Positions 53,492-63,299 of a stretch of 64,000 nucleotides of DNA are shown here, piece by piece. A program made the position numbers and the translations under genes. Under the pieces are notes generated by a model, which was not told where the DNA came from, did not search any database, and saw nothing but the letters and a program-made list of their open reading frames with translations. Within the stretch, counting starts at the first letter, position 1. Each line of letters begins with the position of its first letter. The stretch is from NCBI RefSeq assembly GCF_000340215.1, contig NW_006921534.1, forward strand, positions 5,448,169-5,512,168, in the 5' to 3' direction. This DNA comes from Pseudocercospora fijiensis CIRAD86 (lineage: Eukaryota > Ascomycota > Dothideomycetes > Mycosphaerellales > Mycosphaerellaceae).

Positions 53492-54110
53492 TCAAGTCTG
53501 AGACATAGTCTCTCCGGCCTCTCTTGGTGCTGGCGGCGACTCGGCTTCGTCTCCGTTGGTGTTATGAAGCGCTTGTGACCATTCCATCATGTTGTGGCAA
53601 AAGTCCAACACTTTGTTGTTCGACCTTCATTCCATGTCAGTAATATCCTTGTCGGTGACAGTTCGACATACTTCTCCACTTGTGCCAGTCGCTCCATGAT
53701 CTGTTGGCTCCTTTTGAGTTGTCAGCTCGTGTTTGACTACATCATTCGCTCTCAACATACATTAACACTTGAAGTTGCATCGAGTAGTGTAATTGCTGCA
53801 GACTTGGTAACGTGACCTTGCATTCATGGATGTCGTCGAACCTCGGCGGATTCGGCCAAGCCCGTCGCTTCTTGGATGGGCTCGATCCTGGAGCAGAAGC
53901 ATCTGGAATTGGGAGCATCTGAGCGACTGGCGCCATCTGGCTAGACGAAGTCCAATTGTTTGGAACAGGGCCGAACTGCAGCGAAAACCCGTCCAAGAAC
54001 TGATCATACTGAGGATGCATCTCGGTGCCGTTTGGCACGAAAGATGTTCCTTCTGGCCTGGGTGCGCGGAAAGCAGTGGAGGATTGTGTGTTTGGGTGTG
54101 GAGGTGACAT
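53492..54110 (-). CDS. Three-exon gene convergent with DUF3723, 173 aa, unknown
   Basis: Exons 54,110-53,761, 53,710-53,672 and 53,624-53,492; introns GTATGT...AAAAG (50 nt) and GTATGT...GAAG (47 nt). Exons total 522 nt with matching phases. Start MSPPHPNTQSS (an ATG in an A-rich context); an upstream in-frame extension to 54,227 is possible. The protein is Pro/Ser-rich, with a basic SPSKKRRAWPNPP patch, and ends in a helical region SQQIMERLAQVEK joined to SNNKVLDFCHNMMEWSQAL. Its stop is 4 bp from the DUF3723 stop. The helical end and nuclear-type patch suggest a small nuclear or protein-binding factor; the pairing with DUF3723 may be functional. Confidence 0.62.
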
Positions 54111-54432
54111 TTTTTCTGTTCGAGGACTGAGAATGTCGCAACGAAGCGGTCGTTCCAGACGACCACTTAAATATCCAAACAATGTTGTTCTGAAACCATT
54201 TAGCGCTTCAGCTTGGTCAAACGCCAAGGGTAGCCTGAGGAGGCCCCGAGCAAGCGCTTATAAGCGTGTAGACATGCAGGTACCCGGACCTTCAGTATCA
54301 AGCGAGCGACACACACGAACTGAATAAAGCATCTATTTCCATTGTTGGACACAGAGCGGCGTAACATCTGAGCATTTTCAGAATAACCATGGTAATGTGA
54401 ACGTCTCCACGCGAAACGAACAATACTGATCG

Positions 54433-55247
54433 ATGCAGGAGGACTCGAAATCGCAAATGTGTTCAGTCTGTGTACAGCGTTCTGGCTGGGAGTTCGTCAA
54501 GGATTTCTTTCTCCGCGAACAGTCACTCCTCAAGCAGAATGAGGCGTTGAAAACCCAACACGAGAATGAGCTTCAAGACCTATACTCGGCACTGGGGGCC
54601 ATGAGACTCAGTTATTACTCGGCGCAAGCTCATGTTGCCGCACTACAGTCACGACAGAAAGAACTCGAGACATCCAATTCCAGTATTCACAAGCAACAGA
54701 TCACACTTGAGAGTGAGCTACAACACCTCCGTCGCCTTCAATCGGACCTAGAGACCCACGCCTTAGAAGCAAAGGAGACCCACAATCTCAATTGTGAGAT
54801 GATCAAACATCAGAACGAAGAGTTGGAGCGTCGAAGCTCGGAGCTCCATGCTGCAGAAGCCGCCGCGCGACAACTAGGTGATATGATGAATGAAGTGGTG
54901 TCCGCCAATGATTTCGCTGCTGCTTCCTTCAAAGGAGCTGTAAACGTTGCTGACCTGGTTATGCGGAACAAGTATCTGGAGTCGGAGATACTCGACCTAA
55001 GAAACGCCCTAGGCCGTCTGCGAGAAGATGTGCCCTCTCCTAGCGGCGGCGAGTCGATATGTAAGCTTTCCTAATTGCAGCTTTACTTCGGCGCTGACAT
55101 CCACTAGCAGATTCAGGCTCTTTTCATTCCTTTGTTCCTCTCCCAGAAGAAGCGATGATATGCAATCCCGTGGAGGTGTCGAGCGCCTATGATCACTGGG
55201 AGGAGTACCGCGAGCTTCATCCACTACAGGAGGAGAATCTACCATAA
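54433..55247 (+). CDS. Coiled-coil protein, 255 aa, two exons
   Basis: Exon 1 54,433-55,060, intron 55,061-55,107 (GTAAGC...CACTAG), exon 2 55,108-55,247; total 768 nt. The acceptor is a NAGNAG type (tagcag), so a one-residue variant is possible. A CSVC pair near the N-terminus is followed by a long heptad-rich coiled coil (KTQHENELQDLYSALGAMRL through EELERRSSELHAAEAAARQL), then EILDLRNALGRLRED. The tail is acidic (AYDHWEEYRELHPLQEENLP). Looks like a structural or scaffolding protein. No family recognised. Confidence 0.65.
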
Positions 55248-55715
55248 GAGCAAACATTTGCAACCCAAGGAATTCAGGCTTACACGGATCTCGCTGGCGA
55301 TATCGCAATGCTACAATCAACATTCCGCTCTGGCATGGATCATGGCGGCCAGATTGAGAACGACAGGGTATCAGTTTGGCAGCATGTAATGACGAGGCTA
55401 CCGGCTGGGAAGGATGACCTAACGTTTCGGATAATCCTTTCCGGTCATAATTTGACACATTGGTACTGTATCAGAAGCTCTCCCAAAGGGGTTCCAAAGT
55501 GGTAGATATGATACACAATGGTGAGGGCTTTCCGAGGGCACCCAGCAGTGCTCGCCAGTATAGGCCAAGCAAGGTCATTTTTGGCCCAACCCTCCTGATA
55601 CGCGCCTATTCTCACCACTGTGTTGAATCTCCTTATACTTGTCTCCTGCTTGTCGCTATATATACGGCCAGAACTTGTCAACAAGCGCTACCATGGTTCG
55701 CAAGATCATCGAGCT
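55248..55715. other. Intergenic region, no supported gene
   Basis: Short overlapping frames only. Contains the presumed promoter of the DUF7492-like gene; a tatata motif lies at ~55,659. Confidence 0.4.
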
Positions 55716-56512
55716 ATGTTGATCTTTCAAGCTGTAAACCTTTGGATTGCTGGTTTTGCTGGGGAAGTCTCCTCACACTCATTCGTTGAAAATCTGCAGC
55801 AGCTCGATAACAATGATCCTATCGGAGACCTTGGATATTCACGGGGCTATGGTAGATGCTTCGACTGCCAATTCTGGTGCTCAATGCTTACTTCTTGTTT
55901 CCAGTGAATTGTTCATTGACGACGTTTGATCTCGAGATGACACATCTACTTCCCGCAGACGGTCGTGCATCTTTGAACGAGGATGATAGGATCTGCAAAG
56001 CTTCACAATCGATTGGAAATGTGACATTCCCAAGATTGAGAGCTGATGCGGGCAGTACCTTGGTCCTGCGATATCGTGAGGGCGGCCACATTAGTCTGTC
56101 CTCTCGTCGACCGGAGAAGTTATCGGCAGGGACTGTGTCCGTGTATGGTACTTCTGAACCAGTGGCTGACGAGAGGATCATCAACGTCCACCTTGTGTGG
56201 AATGCTAACGGAACAGGTGGAAATAGCCAAGGTAGGCTCCTTGCGAGAGCTAGCTTCGATGACGGGATATGCTTTGAGAATAACGGCTCGCCGCTATCAA
56301 TGCTAAGACAACACAAGTTGCCCCCTGAGAGCACACCAGATACAGGTGGACATGTGATCTGCACCTTAATGGCGCCGATCCCCACTGGGCTGCGCAATGG
56401 CAGTCTCTTTACATTGTACTGGGTATGGGACTGGCCATCGATCCAGCCATCGACAGATGAATTGGGAAAAGCTGAACTGTACACAACATGTATCGATATC
56501 GAGATTGGCTAA
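55716..56512 (+). CDS. DUF7492-like secreted protein, 247 aa
   Basis: Exon 1 55,716-55,851, intron 55,852-55,904 (GTAGAT...TTCCAG), exon 2 55,905-56,512; 744 nt in frame. Start MLIFQAVNLWIAGFAGEVSS is a signal peptide; cleavage would expose HSFVENLQQLD, and an N-terminal His is typical for this family of fungal secreted proteins. Further family-like motifs: LGYSRGY at the exon junction, LVLRYREGGHISL, GTVSVYGTSEP, GNSQGRLLARASFDDG, FTLYWVWDWPS and ELYTTCIDIEI. The WVWDW core and processed His recall copper-binding chitin/cellulose-active folds, but activity is not established. Family name is from pattern recognition. Confidence 0.7.
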
Positions 56513-56524
56513 GCATGTATTGAG

Positions 56525-56896
56525 CTACAAGCACCCATCATAACCGTCGTTCACAAATTCTTCCATGAAATCATCCAGCTCGTAGTCCTCGAGTTCGCTA
56601 TTGATTGAAGTCCACTTGTGACCATTGCCGGTTTCGTCATGCTTTGACTGCCAGCTTCGTTCCTTGGTGTCGCCAGGTGACAGAAGCAAGGCAATATTGC
56701 GCTCCAGACTTTCCATCTGCTGTTTCAGGAATGCCAACTCCAATTGTAACCATACGACCCTGTCGGGTAGACTTGTGTCCGAGAAGGCATTTGTGTCCAG
56801 ACTTTTTGCGGGCTTCTTGTCTGTGGTCGCGATCACAGGCGAAGACTGAGGAGCTTTCGGTATTGGCTCGTTCAGAAGGCTTGAGATGGAAGTCAT
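56525..56896 (-). CDS. Hypothetical protein, 123 aa, coiled-coil
   Basis: Start at MTSISSLLNEPIPKAPQ (56,896); the frame extends without ATG to 56,962. Contains a leucine-rich helix VVWLQLELAFLKQQMESLER and a highly acidic C-terminus (SELEDYELDDFMEEFVNDGY). Convergent with the DUF7492-like gene, stops 12 bp apart. It may be a small transcription-related dimeric protein, but no basic region is seen. Family unknown. Confidence 0.45.
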   Translation of the reverse strand: MTSISSLLNEPIPKAPQSSPVIATTDKKPAKSLDTNAFSDTSLPDRVVWLQLELAFLKQQMESLERNIALLLSPGDTKERSWQSKHDETGNGHKWTSINSELEDYELDDFMEEFVNDGYDGCL

Positions 56897-57362
56897 TCTT
56901 TGCAACAGGTCGTGATTCAGAGGGAGAGATAGCTTGACTTCTCTGTTACTTCGGCGGAGCACTTGAGATATACTGCGGCGTGGATACTAACAATCTTCAT
57001 CTTTGCTGTACCCCCATTGCACACCTTTCGGGCCTCAATATGCCACTTTGGATTCAGAATGCTCCGTGCAGGTCGCTGAATGTCACTTCACATCCACGCC
57101 AAGACGAAATCATGAAGGCACATGCATTGCATATCCGCCCGCCCGCATCTGCGGGGATACAGTCGGACGTTGCACATGTGCGGCACCTCCAGAAAGCATG
57201 TTCAGGCAAGGAATCCATGCTATGGACCAGCTTCTACCTTGCATCCCGTTCTAGCCTAAATTCACCGTTTTGGCATCATAACGCGGCTCGAATTTCAGTA
57301 TCCGCAATCATTCCAGTCCGACCGATTCTTGCAAACTCCTGTCGTCACTCGAACCTTCCGCC

Positions 57363-57893
57363 ATGGCTCTCGTACATGTGAAGAATTTCTCATTCTGCCA
57401 TTGTATCTATTGTCACAATACGCTGGCGATTCTCGAGCATCCCAAGTTTACTCAACCGTGCCCCATCAGCATCTGGACGACATCTCATCTCTATCTCACG
57501 GCATGCGTCTCCTGTTGTCTATCGAACAAGGCTGCGAGATACGTTCACGGCATGCTAGTCGAAGCGTCGCCCCACACCAAATTGCTGCAGGACCTATCCA
57601 AAAGCTCAAATTCGGCCGTTCAGGTCTGGCGACGAGGAACAGAGATCATTTGTTCGGATTATCGTTTCATCGTTGCGAAGCTAGGTACTTGGGACGAGCT
57701 CAATTGGGCGTTCGAGCCGGCACCAACAATGTCGATGTGGCAATTTCTACCTATCAGATCTTACCGCTACATACGCCCAGACGACGACCTCAGCTCTTTC
57801 AATGTAGATACCGAGACGGAGCATTGCCAAGATTTAGAGAGGTCAAAATCACATCATCAAGATATCTGCACGACCACAGATAGCGTAGAATAG
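57363..57893 (+). CDS. Hypothetical protein, 176 aa
   Basis: ATG frame MALVHVKNFSFCHCIYCHNT with a Cys/His-rich N-terminus, then KLLQDLSKSSNSAVQVWRRG and an acidic C-terminus. No recognised domain; CHCIYC is not a clear zinc motif. A competing 184-codon frame (57,329-57,883) overlaps on the same strand; I prefer this one for its more natural composition. It overlaps the 3' end of the cupredoxin-type gene on the opposite strand by 45 bp. Confidence 0.35.
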   Translation: MALVHVKNFSFCHCIYCHNTLAILEHPKFTQPCPISIWTTSHLYLTACVSCCLSNKAARYVHGMLVEASPHTKLLQDLSKSSNSAVQVWRRGTEIICSDYRFIVAKLGTWDELNWAFEPAPTMSMWQFLPIRSYRYIRPDDDLSSFNVDTETEHCQDLERSKSHHQDICTTTDSVE

Positions 57894-58796
57894 TAGGAGC
57901 GAAAGACTAGGTGTCGTGAGACAGGTGGTGGGTCTCCTAGCCGCTGTTCCTGTGAGAGATGAGGTTCGCTGAGGAGATGCAGAGCTTCGGGGCCAGCTCC
58001 AACTGGTGTTGGTCGGAAAGGCTGGACAGTCCGTCGCAGCAGAGAACATGTTCGATGGACGAGCTGAGACGCCCGTCGTTGGCAGAGAAGAAAAGTGCAA
58101 CCCGCAAGAAGGATTTGGCGACTGTCGCCCATCAATTCTATAGTTTGTGGAAGCGCTAGGTATGAGTTCCATCGGGGATGAAGTCCCGAGTCCTGTCCAT
58201 GTATCTGTTTCAGAAGCCGCGTCATAGCCAGCGGTGTCAAAAAGTCCCGCGGGCGACGTTGAGGCATTGACGGTTATGGTTGATGTGATGGTCGATGTGA
58301 TATGTATTGTCGAGGTCGTACTGTCTTCTTTGCTTGCATCATCGGAAGGGGAGTCCAGCGGATTGACCACAAAGGTTGAATTTGGTCCACACTGAGATTC
58401 TTCTCCCGGCAAACTACAGAAGAACCACTCTGGTGCGGTAGTGGTCACGAGAAGCTCTATAAATCGCAGGCTGGAGCCTTCCGAGAGGTATCCCGATTCA
58501 AACGCTCCACAAGGACGGCATGGCTCCTCCCATGAAGCCTGAGTGATGCTTTGGTTTCCAGAGGGCTTGAAATGTATTGCGTCTCCTAACGCAGCTTCAA
58601 GACGATGAGGATGAAACGCGCAGTCGCTGTCGAGAACAACACGATGTTCACTTGAGACAGAAGCTCCAGGCTTCTGAGAATCTTTGGTGGCTAGTGAACG
58701 ATTCACTTCGAAACTTCGTGATGGGTCAAATGCTGACACTTCTATTGATGCAACTGAGCCAGCAGTGGCAAGTACGTTGATACTAGTAAACTTCAT
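57849..58796 (-). CDS. Cupredoxin-type extracellular serine-rich protein, 315 aa
   Basis: Start MKFTSINVLATAGSVASIEV, a secretion signal. Cupredoxin domain at ~60-145: CAFHPHRLEAALGDAIHF, NQSITQASWEEPCRPCG, FESGYLSEGSSL, APEWFFCSLPGEESQCGPNS and FVVNP, the pattern of fungal extracellular serine-rich proteins. The His that normally ligands copper after SGN is replaced by Gln (NQSITQ instead of NHTVTQ). A Ser/Thr-rich region follows (TSTIHITSTITSTITVNAST). The C-terminus ends with a hydrophobic LSLLLFYAICG that could be a GPI signal, though the preceding ~80 residues are irregular and a frameshift or missed intron is possible. Cell-wall location is inferred. Confidence 0.72.
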   Translation of the reverse strand: MKFTSINVLATAGSVASIEVSAFDPSRSFEVNRSLATKDSQKPGASVSSEHRVVLDSDCAFHPHRLEAALGDAIHFKPSGNQSITQASWEEPCRPCGAFESGYLSEGSSLRFIELLVTTTAPEWFFCSLPGEESQCGPNSTFVVNPLDSPSDDASKEDSTTSTIHITSTITSTITVNASTSPAGLFDTAGYDAASETDTWTGLGTSSPMELIPSASTNYRIDGRQSPNPSCGLHFSSLPTTGVSARPSNMFSAATDCPAFPTNTSWSWPRSSASPQRTSSLTGTAARRPTTCLTTPSLSLLLFYAICGRADILMM

Positions 58797-59013
58797 ATCA
58801 TATGACCAAGGAAGCAGAAGAGACTGGCCGCATCCATTTGGAGGCGTGGAAGCTCATATATTCGATTTGTGTGGATGTTGTCTAGTTTCAGGCAAATATC
58901 CACCAAACTGCCCACAATTCGACGGTTCCTCGTGAGAACGTAATCCAGAATCAACGTTATAAGAGCACTGAGTCCATGTCGCTATGCGACTACTTTCTTC
59001 CAGCACACTCACT

Positions 59014-59235
59014 ATGGCGAGCGAAGACAACAGAAAGCTCAATCTTCCAGACAGGCCGTGTAACATTGTCTTTGCCGCTACAGACATCAGTCACCAGAGG
59101 ACTGTCAAAGAAATTGGGCTTCAGAATAGTCCTTACCCTGAGAGATGGAATGAAACAAGCTCAGGCGAGCACCGTGAGTTGCATCAAGCGAACACAGCTA
59201 GAGTGTCTGCAGTAGAGCCAACCCCAAGACGATGA
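59014..59235 (+). CDS. Small hypothetical protein, 73 aa
   Basis: ATG at 59,014 (MASEDNRKLNLPDRPCNIVF), a good context (actATGgcg). Hydrophilic, His/Glu/Arg-rich end. No domain. A same-strand competing frame overlaps. Included because the composition is protein-like and the start context is good. Confidence 0.3.
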   Translation: MASEDNRKLNLPDRPCNIVFAATDISHQRTVKEIGLQNSPYPERWNETSSGEHRELHQANTARVSAVEPTPRR

Positions 59236-59647
59236 TTTGGGCTGAAATGCGACAATAAGGGAAGGGCGAACGTGGGGTCAATGAATGTGCGTGACTGAAG
59301 GTTTACAGGGTAGTTAAATATATATTGTCCTCATCCTCTCTCACAGATCTTAGCGGTCATCAATGCCATGATTTTCTGGTTCTACATTCCTGGATTTCGA
59401 TTTCTTGTTGCAGTGGACATACCCAGCCCACAGACGCCTCTAAATATCCACGTTGTTGTCTTCCGAGATCCTTCTCTTCCCCGTGCGTGCTCCTTGCGTG
59501 TATTTGGTAACACATATGCTGACAGCTTGAAGGAAATATTGGTCCGGACATATTCATCGTGGATGAGCTTCATTAAGAGTTTGGGCTAAGCTGAGCAAAC
59601 GCAGGAGCGAAGATCGTCTTAATCTCACAGTCCCGCTTGTCTCCATC
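59236..59647. other. Intergenic region, no supported gene
   Basis: A few short frames on both strands without domains; presumed promoter of the downstream gene, with a ttaaatatatat motif at ~59,315. Confidence 0.4.
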
Positions 59648-60187
59648 ATGACAGCTTCGTCACAGTCGCTAGATCGTCCACCAAAGGATGCGAGACTCAA
59701 CTCAGGAGGTGGGCGGCCAAATTGCACTTGTGGCATGTGCTCAATTCGTACCGATTGTGTGACCATCGGCAATGTACGACCCGCTGCCTACATGCGGTTT
59801 ATTGTAACTGCAATCCTGAAGGCCGATCAACAGATATCTCGTCATGAAATGGTCTGCCATATGAAGCCGGATCTCACATGGATTAGTTGCAATGGCGACT
59901 TGCGGTCTGTCACCTGGGACATCATCGTTGACTCGAGTTCCTACCACAATCGTAGGATACAGAGCTTCAAATCGATTATGAGCCATCAGATCCACTATAG
60001 TTCGGCACGGAGGGAAATCTCAAACTCGTTGATAGAAGCAGGCAACCTCCAGGCGAGCACTTGGAAAGTCATTGATGGTGAAAGTGTAGACATGGCGATA
60101 GCAGCCTTGGAGAGTGACGAGTCATTGCCAACGACAGAAGCTATTCAGATGATCAAGCCTGCGAGGCTAGTAGCTGAACTACGTTAA
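59648..60187 (+). CDS. Hypothetical protein, 179 aa
   Basis: Single exon ATG to TAA. N-terminal Ser/Asp-rich stretch, a CTCGMCSIRTDC cluster (three to four Cys), then YMRFIVTAILKADQQI, LTWISCNGDLRSVTWDIIVD and a helical C-terminus. The Cys cluster could bind metal but does not match a known zinc finger. It ends 17 bp from the stop of the convergent MADS-like gene. Family unknown. Confidence 0.5.
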   Translation: MTASSQSLDRPPKDARLNSGGGRPNCTCGMCSIRTDCVTIGNVRPAAYMRFIVTAILKADQQISRHEMVCHMKPDLTWISCNGDLRSVTWDIIVDSSSYHNRRIQSFKSIMSHQIHYSSARREISNSLIEAGNLQASTWKVIDGESVDMAIAALESDESLPTTEAIQMIKPARLVAELR

Positions 60188-60204
60188 TGAGAACCCTGAT
60201 ATGC

Positions 60205-60741
60205 CTAAGGCGCAAATACACATGGCACCTCCATCTCTCCTTGGCCGTAAAGTAGCTCATGGCCCAGTGGATCAGTGTCGGTCCAAGAATGCTCGCTTGG
60301 CTCTGACAGAGTGATTTCGGGGTCTGAGAACGACCGTGGTAATGGCACGGGCGGCAGCAACTTCGCAGTCTGGAGGCTGCTGCCTACAGTCTCCACTCCC
60401 GCATTATCAGAGTTTGACAGATCGCAAGCAGTAAGCTGAACAGGAAGTGGATAGCTGGAGCTCTGCTGAGATTAGTCGCTACCGATATAAGCCCTGGTAT
60501 AACTCACAATATCGTGTGGTGATGGAGGCCATGAAGGCTTATCAAGAGAGCTATACGTGTAGTATCTACCACCGTAGCGAATGAGAACGTAGACTTGAGC
60601 CTCACACTTTGTGGCCAACTCGTGGGCTTTGTTAATCAATGTAATTCTACGTTTGCGTCGCTTGTTCTAGAAGAGCCGTGCCTGGCCAGCATCTACGGCT
60701 CTCTTTTGGCTTAGACCGTATCGCAGTTGGAAAGTCTTCAT
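60205..60741 (-). CDS. MADS-box-like protein, 164 codons, with an in-frame TAG or unrecognised short intron
   Basis: Exon 1 60,741-60,508, intron 60,507-60,466 (GTGAGT...GACTAATCTCAG, 42 nt), exon 2 60,465-60,205, phase 0. Exon 1 contains NKRRKRRITLINKAHELATK followed by CEAQVYVLIRYGGRYYTYSS, matching the MADS domain pattern (R.RR..L.NKAHEL...C...V...I...G..Y.Y.S), then LDKPSWPPSPHDI. Exon 2 is Ser/Pro-rich with an acidic end. A TAG at 60,667-60,669 lies just before NKRRK. It may be the acceptor of an intron (...CTTCTAG) or a CAG-to-TAG mutation. It sits at the edge of a RIP block, so mutation spill-over is plausible. Role: DNA-binding regulator, if functional. Confidence 0.6.
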
Positions 60742-60959
60742 TTCTGATTTGTCCAATAAGGAGATGTCTAAAAAGCATAGAAGTTGATTACTGAGTACTT
60801 AGTAGTCAGCGGCCATAATCATAATCATAGTCAATAATAAGTGAATAATCAGTAGTTATAGTTACATAATCATATAATCAGCGGCCGTAGTAAGGCTTAG
60901 GGTTAAGAAGGAGGTAGATTTATAGGCCGCTGTCGCTGTTAGTAGCGCCTAAGACCGAG

Positions 60960-63290
60960 TATAAGACTAGCAATATTCCTTCTTCTTCTACCTCTTCTAG
61001 CACGGCCAATTCTAATAGCACCTTAGCAACCCCTATTCTTATCTAGTTCTTCGAGCACTTGTTTATACGAATATAGTTACTACTTATACGTGTACGGTCC
61101 TATCTAGCGGTGCGGCGGCTTATACTAAAGGTCCTCTCGGACTTAGCGGACATAGTAAAGGCTAACAATGTATCAATAGCCAATTGCTATAACGCTAGAT
61201 CGTAGGTCTTCCGCTATTAAACCTACTAGTCGATAGGACTTATTATAACTAGCTTCTCGAGGCCAACTAGTAGCAGTGCTATTAGACTAGTATAGATAAA
61301 GGCTTCGAAGGGGTCCTTATTAGTAGCAACTAGGTTAGTTTGAGACTTAATTTGCTAGCGCTCGAGGTCCGATAGTCCTTTAAAGGAGCGCTATAGCGTA
61401 ACTAGTAGTTAACGGCTGTTTCCGAAGCGTGTCTTGTAGTCCTTCTAAAGCGCTATAGACTATAACAAGGTAGTGTCTATGTCCACCGCGGAGCGGCCTC
61501 TAAGCTAGGCAAGTCGTCGGCTTAGATATAGTAGTACTATAGTAACGTAGAGAGGGCTCTTTTAGTTAAGGACGTAGTACTTGTCGAATAGCGTCCTTAC
61601 TATATTGATAGACCTAATAAGGACCGTCCGGTAAGTATTCTCGCTAGCTAAGCGTATAAAGTAGCTTCTTAGGTATTCTATAGACTCTTAATACATATCG
61701 AATGTAATAGCGTAGCCTTAAAGCCGAAGAGTAACCTCTTTGAATAGATTAAGAAACCTCCTTATATGAGTAAGAACCTTCCAGTCGTCGTCGGCTAGGC
61801 TAAACTTACGTAGGTGCGGTATTCTATCGAAGAAGGTGTTCAAGATTGGCCTAGTTTGAATAGCCTCTTCTATTATTAGAAGCTAGCCATTCTAGCGCGT
61901 TTCACCGGGGATCTTTAGCACTATATATAGCAGTTGTAGCTAGGCCTTACAGACCTCTTAGAAGATGTTGTTATTGTCGTTCTTCCGTAGAAGCTTAGCG
62001 AGTGCGAATAGCCGTTGTAATAGTCCTTATTTAACGAAGCACTCTACGTCTATATCTAGCTACCTCGATATAGAGATATTGTCGCTATCGTTGCTAAGCA
62101 CTATTTGATTAAATTCCTTACTCTTAGCGGCCTCTACGTCCTTAGCAAACATAAAGGCTATAGTTACACGGTTAAGGATGTAACTAATATAGCGGAGCCG
62201 ACGGTTCTTCTAGTACGAGTAGCCTTATAAGTCTATAAAGCGCTTAATAGCTATACTAAGTGTATTGTTGTTAGAGCCGCTATTAGTCGTTATCTAGCTA
62301 AGTTTGCTAGCTATCTCGAAGGTTGAGAAGCAAGGTAGGACAGTCTTAGTAAGGAAGTTACTAGTATAAGAGCTAGGTAGAAGTTGTAGCAAATCTAGTA
62401 GTATTTAGACTAGCCGGCCCTACGTATTAATATACTAGCAATTAATGGCTTAGAAGAACTTATAGCTATACTAAGACTTCTACGTATTAGTATAGAAGTG
62501 AAGGCAACTAAGCGCTACTAATAGTGCTTGTTTGACTACTGCTCGCTAGCTCTCGAAGTTATATAGAACACGAGGAAACAGTAAAGTATAGCTCTTAAGA
62601 AGGACTCCTTCTACGTATAGATTGACTGTTAGTATAAGGTCCTTAAATTCCTTCGTAACTAGCGTAGTATAGGCGATACTATTAGCTATTGCAAAGCGAG
62701 CGAGGGCGTATCTGAATTTGTCCTTATCCGCGGCACCTTTAAGTATATTTGTAGTCTTATCCGACTTAATAGAGCCTTGCTTCTTCTATAGTGCTAAGAG
62801 GTCAATCTTCGTCTGCTTTTAATAAGTGCCTTCGAGCTTCCGCTTCTCAATGCCGATAAATATAAAGTGCTTCTTAGCTAGGTGCTAAGGCGCGTTACTA
62901 GAATTAGACGCGTACCGATTAGGGTCGTTGTCGTCGTAGTGTATATAGTAGAATGCCTTATGCCTGCCTCTATCGACCTTTAAAGGCTCTCTATCTTTTA
63001 GTGCTCTCGCATGCGCCTATAACGCCGGATCTAGCTAGTTTCTGCCTCTTCTACGTTTCCTTAACTCGGCGACCGTAGGCGTAGGTATCGACTATACTAT
63101 ATTCGGTATATTCGAGGACTGCGAGGTAGATAGCCGTATAGAATTAGAAGCTTAGAGGAACAAGGTATCCTCGTCTAGTGTTAGAGACGGAGGTTCATTA
63201 GCTTCGGAGCTTAGAATATCGCTTAGATCGCTCGAATCTTTATAGAATAGTATCCGGTCTAGTAGGTCGCTTTCCCGTTTCGATAATTAG
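60960..63290 (-). pseudogene. hAT-superfamily transposase remnant, RIP-inactivated
   Basis: The minus strand near 61,080-61,200 reads QLAIDTLLAFTMSAKSERTF followed by SISRRTAR*DR, the hAT C-terminal dimerisation motif (LA.D.L...M.A..ER.FS.ARR). The coding-like minus strand extends upstream to ~63,290 with TAG/TAA stops at Gln/Trp positions. hAT transposases are cut-and-paste enzymes with 8-bp target duplications; ends were not resolved, although cagcggcc motifs at 60,807 and 60,879 could be terminal repeats. Confidence 0.68.
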
Positions 63291-63299
63291 GTATTTATA

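Noticed and set aside
55888..56484. 198-codon minus-strand frame
   Set aside because: Antisense shadow of the DUF7492-like gene, which has family motifs and a matched intron.
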